A stretch of 64,000 nucleotides of DNA from Atopsyche davidsoni (Eukaryota; Arthropoda; Insecta; Trichoptera; Hydrobiosidae): NCBI GenBank assembly GCA_022113835.1, contig JAILWY010000023.1, forward strand, positions 5,456,001 to 5,520,000, read 5' to 3'. Below the pieces are notes generated by a model. The model was not told where the DNA came from. It did not search any database and worked only from the letters and a program-made list of their open reading frames with translations. Position numbers and translations under genes: made by a program. Below, piece after piece: positions 48,574 through 63,399 of the stretch. The first letter of the stretch is position 1. The number at the start of each line of letters is the position of its first letter.

Positions 48574-51265
48574 ATTCTGTGCACAAAAGCTTTCATTTTT
48601 GAATATCATATTTAAAATATGCGTATTTGGTATCTATAATGAATCCAATAGTGTATTTTGTGTTCCTCAAACTTTGTTTTGGATTTAGTAGATTTACCAC
48701 TTATTTTGTAAAGTGTATTTACAAAGCAATTTGATTTATATGGTAAAAAAAAAGATCTAAAACCAACCAGGGTAAAAAAAATCTTTTTTGATATACTTTC
48801 TTTTTATTTGTTTACTTTGTTCACATGAACATAAACACGTACAAAGTTGAATATCCAACAAAAACAGATTACCTAGAATATTCTATGTGTAATATTTTTG
48901 TGAGAATTATTTTGATAATTCCCTGCATTTTTATTTTTTTTTATTTTCTGTACATGATATTGTAATATTCTGATTTTGTCAATATAAGTCTGATGCAGTG
49001 CATTTTTAGCTAATAACGGGCATTCTGTACCAAAAATAAAAAAAGCATCAGACAGATAACCTGCAACAGCTGGTCTTACTGCTGGTAAAAATATATATAG
49101 AAATGTATCTCAATACCTACCAGCCCCATTAAAATGTAGTTACAAAAATATCAAAGTTGATTTTTAATCAAAATAATTTTAATTAAAACCTGAATAGTTC
49201 ATGATGTTTTGTGCAATCCATTCATTAAATAAACATTTAGATAAATAATTTTTATGAATGATTTTGAAGTGTAATATGTTTGAATTTCTTATAAGCAGAT
49301 GTCAACTTGATATTTATGTATAGTAAAAATAAATAGTATAGATTTTTCATTAGAAATATTTAAGATGTTAGTGTTAAAGTCTGTAAAAGACCATTAGGTC
49401 CTTTTTGTAAAAATCATTTTAAAGTGAGATACAAATACCTTGTTAATTTAATTTAATATTGTATTAATGAGGTGAATCGCATTGTTTCTAAAATGATTAT
49501 TTACTTTATTGATATGGTGCTTGATGGACCTTTTTAATTTTTATGTATATTTGATATATCATCAATATCGACGCCAATTGGCATAATCTCCATACACAAG
49601 AAATTAACTTAAGTCAATTCTGATTTTAACTTAAATTTTAAAAAATGATTAAATTAATTATATTTTAATTTTGGACACAAAATTGATTTAAAGCATAATT
49701 TCAGGTTGGTTTGTTAATTTTGGATAATAAAAATGTGAAGATTGGTTTTGTTACAGATGATATATTTTTAACTATTAAATGTGTTTTAAGATTTTTGTTT
49801 ATTTTCAAAAATGATCCTTTCATTTTATACTGTGTAGTTTGTGTTTCTGAGATTGTGTATTATATTGCCTGGTATGTTATAAGCAAAGATAAAACCTTGC
49901 TTCCATCTGAACATACTGAACCAGTAAATAAATTACCATGATTTAAGAGAACCAACACAAATATTGAAATGGCTTTTAAAATAATATTGACCAAGACCAT
50001 TTACTAATCCTGAACAAATATCTAAAACATCCTTTTCCTGTCTATCCCTATTCGAGAACTTTAAATATTAAGATTATGTTTATGATATGAGTAATATTTG
50101 ATTCATTAAAATAATATAAGGTTTTGAAAAAATAAGTGTTTACTTTTTTATCTTCTTTATTGTGATAAACATACAAATAAAAACAATTTTTTTTTAGAAA
50201 ATATAAAATTGTAAATTTTTATCCAAAATTGATGCAATTAATTATAGTAAGTAGGTTATTATTTTATAAATCACAAAATCCTAATCCTATAAACGATACA
50301 CAGAGTGACAATTAATCTATTAACAAAATTAAAATGCATAAAATATGCATACAGGTGGGTTATGAATCAATTCTTAACCAACTTTATGATGCTGAAGTTT
50401 CTTTCTGCTGAGACGCATCCTTTACAATGACAAACCATTTCATTTCATCAGGACTAGTCAAGCAAGGAAGCAGCGGGCTAGCCCTTGGAGATCGAGAACA
50501 CCAGTGCGTTGTTGGAGTTATTTCTTAAATATATACTCTACTACCTAGTAAAACTGATTGACAATATAATCAGTCGTTAGTAAAAAAAAATACTAAGATG
50601 CTTAAATGTTAAGATTCTTCAAAAGAACTAAAAGCACAAAGCTGTAATAAAGGAACTCCGAGTTAATCAAGATAAAAGTTTTGAATGTCGGTTTTTACGC
50701 AGGGATTACTCATATTTTTAATATATGTAGTCTATTTTGACTGCAATGAAAGTAAATTGTAAAGACAAAAATAAAACTGAACATCTTCCAGAGTACAACA
50801 AAACAAAGGAGTATTATAGTAACTCCAAATGTGTGCATAGGCAGTGTAACAAAAACTAAATTTTCTTTGTTCTACTTTGCATTGTTTATTCTAACTTAAT
50901 GTGTTGTGTTTTCAAACATAAATAATGACAATTATCGATATCAGTGTAAACAGACTAGAATAATATATTACAACCAAGATTAAAAACAGTAATAGTAAAT
51001 AGTCACATAAATGTGTCAAGTCTTGGTGGCTGTTGCTACTAGAAATTCTGCTTTCTAGGGTTTTATACTGCGTTTTTTGAGGAACCAATACCAGGACCGA
51101 ACCGTGGGAAATTTCAAGAAATCACATATAATATAACATTCAAGAATGCAGAATTTCAGTCACCTAATTGACAGCATTCTTCCAATTCAACACGAATGGC
51201 AAAAACTATTATATTACAATAGTTAGTGAATCATTATGAATGAATACATTCCTTTTGAGATAATT
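48574..51265. other. AT-rich spacer or extended 3' untranslated regions
   Basis: Holds the convergent 3' ends of the two-chromodomain gene and the MXRA7-like gene. A 76-codon open frame at 49711-49941 (plus; it starts at TTG, with no ATG until well inside) reads as a hydrophobic segment followed by a polar tail (SKDKTLLPSEHTEPVNKLP) and is preceded by a TTTCAG acceptor-like site at about 49700-49705. I do not recognise a family and cannot join it to other exons, so it is not called as a gene. Nothing else was seen. Confidence 0.35.
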
Positions 51266-51895
51266 TCAACGATATAAACTTAATTGTTCCTCAAGCTCAC
51301 TCATATCCGACACTTGAAATTTTTCTTGTTGCTTCTTTAGCAGATTTAAAATAGCAGATAGTTGGGCTTTTTCTGTTCTGAAATGAATAAATAGGCTTGT
51401 AAATATAAAATTATTATCAAAATGGAAGATCACAATGCTGTAGAAAAATCTACTTACTCTTTTTCTTCAATTAACTGTTCGGGAGTCATATTTGCACTCA
51501 ACTTGTTGACAATAGCTTGATGGCGAGCAACTTTGATTTTAGCTTGTGATGCATCTACATTGTCACTCTCGTGACCCAATTCATCATCAGTCTCATCGCT
51601 AATTATAGTCTGTACACTTTCTTCCGATTTTATATCATTACCTACCGATTCTTCGATTTCATCCTATAATTTAAAAAATACATTGCACTATATACACTTT
51701 TTTTATTATATTAGCGACGATGTTATATATTTTTGAGTTATTGTTTGCAAATTAAATTTGTTTTACCTCGTTCAAATGCCTGCTGTACCACCACGACAGA
51801 AACATCGCAATAACAGACAATATTACACTAAATGCATAATACGGAGCTAAGTTATGAAAATAAATCGAAAAGTTCTCTGTCCATGTCTCTTCCAT
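51266..51895 (-). CDS. MXRA7: MXRA7-like small single-pass membrane protein
   Basis: Function poorly known; the vertebrate relative is matrix-remodelling-associated protein 7. Three exons join in frame: 51895-51767, 51663-51458, 51377-51266 (148 residues). Residues 15-36 form a transmembrane segment (YYAFSVILSVIAMFLSWWY) after a short luminal or extracellular N-terminus. The middle is strongly acidic (DEIEESVGNDIKSEESV, DETDDELGHESDNVD). The C-terminus has the family hallmark: MTPEQLIEEK, then QLSAILNLLKKQQEKFQ and MSELEEQLSLYR, matching the conserved Q-AI--LL---EKF--MSE-D-QEQL-LY end of MXRA7. The first ATG of the open frame was used. All junctions are canonical GT-AG. Confidence 0.83.
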
Positions 51896-53340
51896 ATTGA
51901 TTAGCTTCGTGCTTGTTCAAGTTAAATGAGGAACTGTTTTATCTAATCATGGCCTTTATGGTGTGTGAAATAAATAGGTATAAACAAACAAAGCTTCAAT
52001 TCAACGATATGACACACATCTCTGCGATACACAATGACATTTATGACCATAGACAATTTAAAGCTCTGACAATTGACATAAGCGATGGGCATAGCCAAGA
52101 AGCTGGCTACACATGGAGCGATACGACCTGCGACCGCTTGCAATAAGCCAATAGCGTCCCTTTATTTTGGGTGTTTTTTTATAGTTTTGCCTAAGCAAAC
52201 GCCGTATAAGAGGCGCTATTAGCTAACTGCAAGTCGGTCGCAAGTTGTGTCTCTACGTGTGTAGAGGGCTTTAAAGGCATAGAAAGCAATATCTGATATT
52301 TAGGCATAAAAACATGCATATGTTCATGGGTAATTTCAAAGATATCATTGTATGCGGATGTATTTATTGTATATAAAATTGGACTATTGGTATGAAAAAA
52401 TCTTACTTACAGTTATATTTAATTCATAGATATTTTATAATAAAATAAAACAGGAGTATTCTAAACGAAGCATTCAAAAAAATTAAATAAAGTTGATTTT
52501 TAAATTGACGTTATGCATAGTACGAATTTTTTTTAATTTTAAAAAGATACAACCAAAAAAACTACAACATTTCACACATTATTGAATTATTAATAGACTT
52601 AATGAAATGAAAAGTAACTACTTTTGTGAACCGGTGTTTTATTTGAATAATCGAGTTGTCCACAATGAACTTGCTTATAATTCCGTTTTAAAACCATTTC
52701 CAAACAAAAAAAGCTTTTCGTTCAATAAAAATGTTAAAATGATGATTTTTGCTGTATAACACTATCAGAAAGCCATTCTGAATCAAAATAATGTAGCTTT
52801 TTTAAGACTAGTAAGTGTGCTGGTATATTTTGTATCTAGTATATTTCTCCTATATAAACCTAGTATGGGTGTGAAAAGGGAAGCAGTTCAGCTGAAAAAT
52901 ACTTTTCACAATGTTGATATTCATTGTTCAAGAACCTTGGTTAATATTCCTAAATGTTCATTTGAAAAAGTGCATTATCCACGACAAATGAAACGTCTAT
53001 GAGCATAATCTAAGATGAAAGTTCTTTAAAAAAAAAACAAGAAATCAATTATATCAATATTTGGCATTCCCACACCTCATATATTTTAGAATAATAATAA
53101 GTTGGACGTGGCTTTAGAGATGTTCGCCTATCATTTCTCATCAACCAAAGTGCAACAGGTGTAAGTTCGGGATTCCTCTGTAAGGTCAAGATTGCACCGG
53201 AGAACTTAAACTTTACCAACCTGTTTTATGACCTAAGCAGTAAAATCTTTGTGACATAAAATTAAGCCCACAGGCATATTGAGAATATAAAAAAATTAAA
53301 CAAGTTGTGTATTTAAAAATTAAAAATGTATGATAGTTAA
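51896..53340. other. Spacer between MXRA7-like and REXO5-like genes
   Basis: 51896-52270 is moderately GC-rich and probably the promoter of the MXRA7-like gene; it contains two related blocks (CTTGCAATAAGCCAATAGCG at about 52137 and the inverse-like GCGCTATTAGCTAACTGCAA at about 52212) that form an imperfect inverted pair. The rest is AT-rich with no recognised gene. The 3' untranslated region of the exonuclease gene is probably at the right end. Confidence 0.4.
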
Positions 53341-55376
53341 TTATTTTTTTATATTAATAAATGAGGCTCCATTACAAGTTTTATCCCCAGAAAACATTAT
53401 GATCATTAAACCCTTTCTTGCTAAATTTATCCAAGCATCTTGTACCCATGTATCAATGTCAGTAAACGTCTTCGGATCGTTTAAATGGTCTTCACCTATT
53501 TTCAAATGTGCCAATGTTAAATTATGATCTTTTGATATATTGCATACATTTTCAATCACATCAGAATTGGTTGCACAGGTTACCATGTTCATAGATTTAT
53601 TCGGGATTGTGGAGTCATTTTTCTTAGACTTTTTATTTGCATAATTGGAGTATTTTTCGGTGACCGATTGACATCCAATAATAAGAGAAGATTTTTTTTG
53701 CTCAGCAACCTTACTAAATATGTTTGTAGTTAACTCTGTAGTTTTTGATTTTAGGTGATCATAATTTTCTTGAAATTTTCTTCTTCCTTGAAGAACTGCA
53801 TCTCCAAAGTCTATGTTATTGGATAGTTTCAACTGTATCAGTTTCAAACAGGTGAGAGAATCTTCTACTGAACAATGACCATCATCACTATCTTGAATGT
53901 CCATGTTAAGAAACACCTTTGCAAGAACCTTCAATTTTGATTTAAGAGATCTTTGCCCGGTTATATTAAAAACGATACTAGAATCAATGACATAAGGATG
54001 CATCATTTTCAATGCATGAAGGTCAAAATTTAATGACTGGCCAACCAATATACCATTAGCTGGTATTATTTCTCTTAAATCTCTCTGTACATCTTCTAGT
54101 CGAGTCGTAACACCTGACAATGTCTGGGGTGTGATACCAGAATACCTAGTTAAATAATCTAATATTTTATTGTAAGGTAATACAAGTTTTTCATATATGA
54201 TCTCGTATTTTTCATTTACCAGAGAAACCCTAGTCAACTCTGAGCCTGCACATGTTCGGCACATCTCACAATCCAAGCCAAACATAGGTGAATCAGCAGT
54301 GACAGGTTCGTAAACATCCTTTGTCATTACATAGCCCAAATAGTTACTTTTAAGCTTTCCTTTAAGTGGAAGAGGGTAGTTCTCCTCTACTAGCTGCCAC
54401 GCTGACAACACTAATTGTGTTCTAGGAAATTTATCTTCCAATTGTTGGTCTGAAGCTAGTCTAGGACGCAAGCCATCAATTACGGGAAAAACTGCTTTTA
54501 ACATAACCATTAAATCTTTTCTAGCTTCCATAGCTGCGTCCATACTACCATGTTTCTTTATGAGACTATCTCTTTCAAGTTCAGTCAGTGGCGATGTTGC
54601 TAGTTCATCAGTGATAGTCCCTCCATACAAAGATGGAGTAATCACTTCTAAACTGTGTTCAAAGCGCTTTGTGATATGTACAAATAGTGATTCATTTGCA
54701 CAATAATGATATAATGAGACACCTTCAACGATAAGAACTACTGTCTGAGATATATGTTTACACCTCTCTAAATGGCACCACCTTAAAGGATAATAAGGGC
54801 AGTGCTCACCGAGTAAGGAATAAAGAAGTAAGTGTTGAATATCTGTAAGTAGTAAAGGTATTCTATCATCTACCAGAGTTGATAACGAGCCTTGGTAGCC
54901 GACAGACTTTAATCTAAACTGAGGTGTACATTTTCTTCTAACTTGAAATGCCTTGACTTCATTTTTCAAATTTTCATATGATTGACAAGCTATTGGTTCA
55001 AGTTGAAGGACTGTATTTGTATGTTCATCAGTGTCCTCTACACAGGTTTCAGGATGTGGATCATTTTGATCTGCAAGCAAATATTTTTCTATGAATAAAA
55101 GAAATGGGAAAAAACAAAAAATAACAAAAGTAATTTTTATAAACCTTCAGATTTTTCAAGTACTTCATGCTTCTGATGTTCAACTTTAAGTTTTTTTCTT
55201 GATGGGCCAATATGATCACAATGTTCGTCAACTGGTTTAGTTTTAGTTTGGGTCTTTTTCTTAGCATCACTATCATTGAGCTGGGCTATAGTTATAAATG
55301 CAACCATTTTATTCTTTTTCTTCTCTTTTCTTATGTCTTTTTTAGATGAATGAGACTTCATTGTTTTTCTTGACAT
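53341..55376 (-). CDS. REXO5: REXO5-type DEDDh RNA exonuclease
   Basis: Family role: REXO5 (NEF-sp, Rexo5 in Drosophila) is a nuclear/nucleolar 3'-5' exonuclease trimming snoRNA and 5S/28S rRNA ends. Two exons: 55376-55145 and 55070-53341 (653 residues), joined by a 74-base intron with canonical sites. The N-terminus is Lys-rich with nuclear-localisation-like runs (KKDIRKEKKKNK, SRKKLKVE). The exonuclease domain spans about residues 338-510: FGLDCEMC carries the first Asp-Glu pair, NGILVGQSLNFDLHALKMMH the second Asp, and HCSVEDSLTCLKL the His and final Asp of the DEDDh set. All catalytic residues are present. The protein ends about 140 residues after this domain without a visible RRM, whereas vertebrate REXO5 carries RNA-recognition motifs there. 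Confidence 0.93.
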
Positions 55377-57231
55377 TTTAATTATTTCTGAAAATAAAAA
55401 AAATAATTTATCAATCTCCGATTCAATGTTAAAATGAAACGTGAAAGAGAAGGCACGCAGATTCCATACTCATATCGAACATAACAATACAAGTAACCTT
55501 TAATGTAGGAAAATATCTCTTAATCTGATGGCTTATGCAAAATAAAAATGATAAAATAGAATAGACAAGTTAACATATCTTAACATACAATTGGGAATGC
55601 GTGTCGTTTCAAATAAAAATAAGTAGATTCTTTAACACAAAACATGAATAATAAAATATCTTATACTAAATGGAAAAAAATGATATATTATGACCTATAC
55701 ACACGAGATTTTTAAATATATATTAAATAAACTGCAAATATGATAGGTGTAACTCATTTGTTCCAAGTCAAATTGTCATTTAAAATGAGAAACCACACAT
55801 GTTACTGGCAACATGCGATCATATTATATATTTGCAATCCTATATATTTTTTCCTACACAAATTCAATAACGTAAATAGAGAAAACCATGTACGCTTCCG
55901 CATAAGCCACATGGTAAGTCCCACAGCCTGGGAGGAGGATCAGAGTATACCCACCGTATTGTAAATTGATAATGTAAATAAATTGGTTTTTTTTCTTATG
56001 GAAGAATCAAGCTTACTTTTAATATTTTTAAAATTTACAAAAATCACTTTGAATACCAAATCACCGACGCATTGAAACCAAGCTGATTGGCGTAATAAAA
56101 CTATTTAAGAATAAGATATAAACATCGAAATAAGAGTAGGCTTACCCCATATATAATATATCTATGTGGTGCATTATTTGAACTGTGCTTCAAATAATTA
56201 TCATTTATTAAAAGTACACATCACATGGCGTATTTTGACAGAAATACCACAGAGCACATGCGAACAGAAACGCAGGTTGGTAATTAGGTGCTGGCTGACC
56301 ACGCTCTACGGAAAAATGTCTATGGGATAGTCAGTGTACAAACATATATATCTATATACATATATAAACAAGCTGATTTTTAAGATTGTTGTTTTTCGGA
56401 ATTTTTGTCCTATAAAGTAACAGTATCTCAGGGCTAATTCAGTAAATGGATCATTACAATTTTAGTTGAATCAAATATTCATCGCCTAACAAATATTTAA
56501 ATTTGAAAAAATATGTTCTATATACGAATCGTATATTTTCAATTAAATACTTTGGTGATTATTTTACGTGATTTATTTTATTTGTAACCGGTTTCGTTAG
56601 TCTTTTAAGTTGGCATTATCTATTCATAACGCTCACGCAAAGGTTGGCTAAACCTATTACCAATATAATAAAACGCGTGAAAAATTCTCAAACGTATTTT
56701 ATTTAGGATTTTAAAATGCAATTCAACCAACTTCTTTCTGTCAAAAATGTTTAATAAATATCCGTGATCTTATTTTAGGTAATTTAACCCTTAACTGCAT
56801 ATAATGATACATCGGAAACAAACCATAAAACCTTTTTTTTTAAACCCCATAAAAACTTATGGCATCAATGTTAGACTTGTCTAATTAATTTAAATCAACT
56901 TTTTGCAACTAACAGCTCTAGAATAGACACAAACCGTATTAGATGATGACATTTGCCAAATTTTGGCAAACGAGCGAAAACGTGATTTAAGTATATGTTA
57001 TTGGAATACATTATTGGAGATCTTTTTTCTACTTCAAAAATATATTTTAAATTTCAAAGTTATTTTCATAATCAATCAAAATGAATTAGTTTCTTTTTTT
57101 AATGAGATATGAACATTTTCAGTTTTTTTATACTCAGTTTTTTCCTATAAAACATGAAAAATATACAAAATATTTTTCCTTAAATTAACACAAGTTAAGG
57201 GTTAACTTGAAAACATTTTATAAATGTACAC
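55377..57231. other. Spacer upstream of REXO5-like and thioesterase genes
   Basis: It separates two divergently transcribed genes. Apart from a foldback copy at 56532-56715 I see no gene. A patch at 56240-56330 is less AT-rich and could be promoter sequence. The open frame at 55740-55964 has no recognisable content. Confidence 0.4.
56532..56715. repeat. Foldback element, diverged copy
   Basis: It contains GTAACCGGTTTCGTTAGTC, AAGTTGGCATTATCTATTCA, CGCAAAGGTTGGCTAAACC, and terminal AATTAAATACTTTGGTGAT with its imperfect inverse near 56690. These match the elements at 15732-15886 and 17894-18093. The shared sequence continues to the right (AAAATGCAATTCAACCAA, TCTGTCAAAAAT), which also follows the palindrome at 18092-18140. 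Confidence 0.7.
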
Positions 57232-57464
57232 CATAGGTTTCCAGCGGGGGCGGTACCGCCCCCCAGTGGGCGCTGGAGCTTTCCAAGGGGGCGACGGCGG
57301 GTCCAAGGGAAAATGGGGGGGCGTTATGAAATACCTCTATGGTATTTATGGAAAAAATTATATAGAAAAAAATTGGTATAATTATAACGGTCATGTCAAA
57401 GGGGGCGTTGGAATTTTTTTCCTTGTCAAGGGGGCGGTGGTCAATAAAAGGTTGGGAGCCTATA
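57232..57464. mobile_element. hAT-type MITE (233 bp)
   Basis: Direct repeats ATGTACAC flank it (57224-57231 and 57465-57472). Ends are short inverted repeats: CATAGGTTTCCAGC at the left and TATAGGCTCCCAACC as the reverse complement of the right. It is full of GGGGGCGG blocks, giving spurious open frames on both strands. It lies 170 bases before the thioesterase start codon. Confidence 0.75.
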
Positions 57465-57630
57465 ATGTACACCTTTTAGCCGTCACGTTGGTATTCTTGT
57501 AGCAGGTTTCAAAACCAAGTTGGCGTATGTCAGTGTTCAGTCTTTCATATCGATTTTGTCTGTATATAAAAGCGATTTTACAGTTTTATTTCGGCAGTTT
57601 TTATTTAAAGTTGATCTAAAAAACATAGAT

Positions 57631-60527
<2,897 letters not shown>

Positions 60528-61913
60528 TCTGTTACTTTTAGCATCTAAAATAATCCTATCGGTATATATTTTATATCAGGTTTATTTTATTGTTACTGAA
60601 ACAGTTATTTTCTTCTATTTGTTTTATTGAAATGCTTGCATTTTGTAGAAATATTGAAATTTATGTCTTGAACTGAAAATCTGAAAAAAAAAAATTACTT
60701 AACCAAAGAGCTGCAATCCTTTCCTTCACTCTAACAAGAAACCGAGTTCAATCCAGAGTGATTGCACTGTAAAAAAAATATTGTTTCACAATAATTTATC
60801 AAAGCTATGCTGATTACTTAAATATTGTCCTTTTTTGAGCTTATTGATAAAATAAAATAAATGAATTATTCGGTACAGTATAGAGTGATATCTGTATGTT
60901 ACAATTCTTGTCTGATGTTGTGTGCAGTTTACTGTTGTCAAACACATGATTCGCGGCGGGGTAAAAGATAAATTTGAATATCCTTAAAGATGGGTTCATA
61001 TTTGAAAGTACTATTTTATAAGTAGATACATAATTATTATAAACTTTGTGGAAAAGGTATACAATTGGCTGAATGCAAAAATGTATACACATGAAATAAT
61101 TTTCTAAAATAAGGCCATTAACACTTACTCTACTGCTGCTACCTTTATTACTACATTGATGGCAAACACTGATTTCTTTTTGTTATAGATTCACGTGTCA
61201 TTAAGTAATTGACTGGCCTAAAGTATTTATTTACATAAACTCTACTACCATTCCTTATTGTATTGTAATTTAGGTATCGTTTACAAATTCAATAGCTATT
61301 ATTGAATTGGCCCTGGTGGAATCTCACCTGAAGAATAGGAAAGTGTTAATTGAATATTCATTAGAAATGCATAACAATCTAACATGCATACTCAAGAACT
61401 TTGTAACCTTACAATGTTTAGTTTCTTTTTGTCATTCAAAATTACTTGAATTTTAATATTCAATTGATTTCAAATTTAAAATTTAAAAAAAAAAAACTTT
61501 TGTCTTTCTTGAGAAGATTATGGAGTGAAAAAATCATATTTGTGTTGTGATATTCCTTGTGTATGTCAATATGTTAATTATTACCCCTTGGGAACTATAT
61601 CAAAAGCTCCTTACTGTGAGGTAGTTTTTGATATTAAATGAAATTAATCATCAATTCTTAATTCTCAGTGTTCTACTTTTAATATTGGTATTAATATAAG
61701 GAATATAAGAACATTTTGCAATTTTCCTTCATCAGACATTCAGTATCTCCTGCACCTAACAGTGGACTCAAACAGGGAACTTTACACATCTATAAAAAAA
61801 TAAGAACTTAGAGATGTAGCATAATTAAATTTAGTATGTTTATTAATCATTTATAGTTCGCTACAATAAAGTAATTTTTTAAAAATATTTATTGTAAAAG
61901 TTTTTTCATTATT

Positions 61914-61983
<70 letters not shown>

Positions 61984-63336
61984 CACCAAAAAAATATTAT
62001 ATATTATGATTCTTTGTGGACGATATTTCTAGCATGGTGTTGCTTTTTAAGTGCATTGTTAGTTTCTAAATTCTAAATCTATTGCTTCCGGTGTCCATCC
62101 ACTGTATTTTTTCACATCTTACTTTATATGATTTTGATAGATTCTATAATCAGAAATCACTGTTAAAAAATCATAATTACATAAAATACTCAACTTCCAT
62201 TGAAATATAAAATAATGTACATAGTTAATGATGTCATTAGTTTTCCGTATACTTTAGATTGTAAAAGATTCATTAAACTTGCTAGTATATATATATATAT
62301 ATATAAACTAGCTGATGTCTCAGTATTGTTTTGCAAATTAAAAACTTATGCATTTATAGCCTAATTATCGGAAATATATTTGTCATGATGAACAATTCAA
62401 GCCATTTATTTAGTAAAATTGCAGCTGAAAGTTTTGAAGTTAACAAAGTTGATTGCTAACCATATTTTTTTAATTAGATTAATATTGTTATAGATAAAAC
62501 TATACAAATATATTTTTTACTAAATTAGTTGAAGCACTTACTTTATTTTTGTACGTTAGAAACCAGTATGATAGAAATTTCAATTCTGAAAATTTGATAA
62601 AATATCAGTGCATCGTACTTCTGAGCACCAACATTTGCTTTTCAATCATTACATTTTTACATTCAAACCAAATAACCCCTAAAATATGGCACATAATATT
62701 CCCCTAAGTTAAATTATGACAATTATTAATGAATACATAAAATCACACGGGGTACATTATTTCTCCCAACTAGATAAACTTTTTGAATTTCTTCTGTAAA
62801 TATTAGTAAATACATACTTATTATATGTCTACTTTCAAAAGCTGATGATAATAAAGTAAATTACATCCATTATTCATGTTTGATTATCCTCTCCTATCCT
62901 ATTCCACTGAACTGTCAAATTTTTATTGTTATCATTTAGGTTACGCAAAATGGGTGCATTCACATTATTTACTTCAAAACACTGCATTATCTGATTTGGA
63001 CAACAGTGAGAGTAATTCAGTATTTCAGCTCAAGACTCGGGTACTGCGACAGTTGACAGATTCAATAAGGAGTCACAAAATATATTTTTTAAATTTTCTT
63101 CATGTAATGTAGCTATTTGGTCATTTATTTATATAGAGTACTGGTAATTACTTTTGATGTTACATGATTTTTACACTGTCAATTTAATATCATATACTAC
63201 TTAGAAGTGCAAAATAATTTTTTTATCTATTGAATTGAAAACACCACCTGAAGGCAACTTTAAGCCATGAAATAATACATGGCCGACTTATAATCCCAGT
63301 TTTAATAATTGTCTTCGCAGAAAGATTCCTTTATAG
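60528..63336. other. Spacer and thioesterase 3' region
   Basis: Holds the thioesterase 3' untranslated region; a likely AATAAA is at 60851-60856. The remainder is AT-rich with microsatellites. The open frame 62876-63112 has no motif. No RNA gene was found. Confidence 0.4.
61916..61983. repeat. (TA)n microsatellite
   Basis: A 68-base run of alternating T and A with one C interruption. A second short (TA) run of about 20 bases is at 62285-62304. Confidence 0.95.
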
Positions 63337-63399
63337 CATGGGTGGCCAAAATGCGGCCTGCGGAGCATATGCAAACATTTTTTTCTTTTACAGTACATA
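63337..63399 (+). mobile_element. hAT terminus fragment
   Basis: It begins CATGGGTGGCCAAAATGCGG and continues CTGCGGAGCAT, the characteristic end of a hAT element related to those at 44043 and 35937. It is interrupted after about 60 bases by the mariner element, so only one end is visible in the window. Confidence 0.55.

Noticed and set aside
57218..57502. Open frames on both strands rich in Gly
   Set aside because: They lie in a hAT-type MITE with flanking target duplications.
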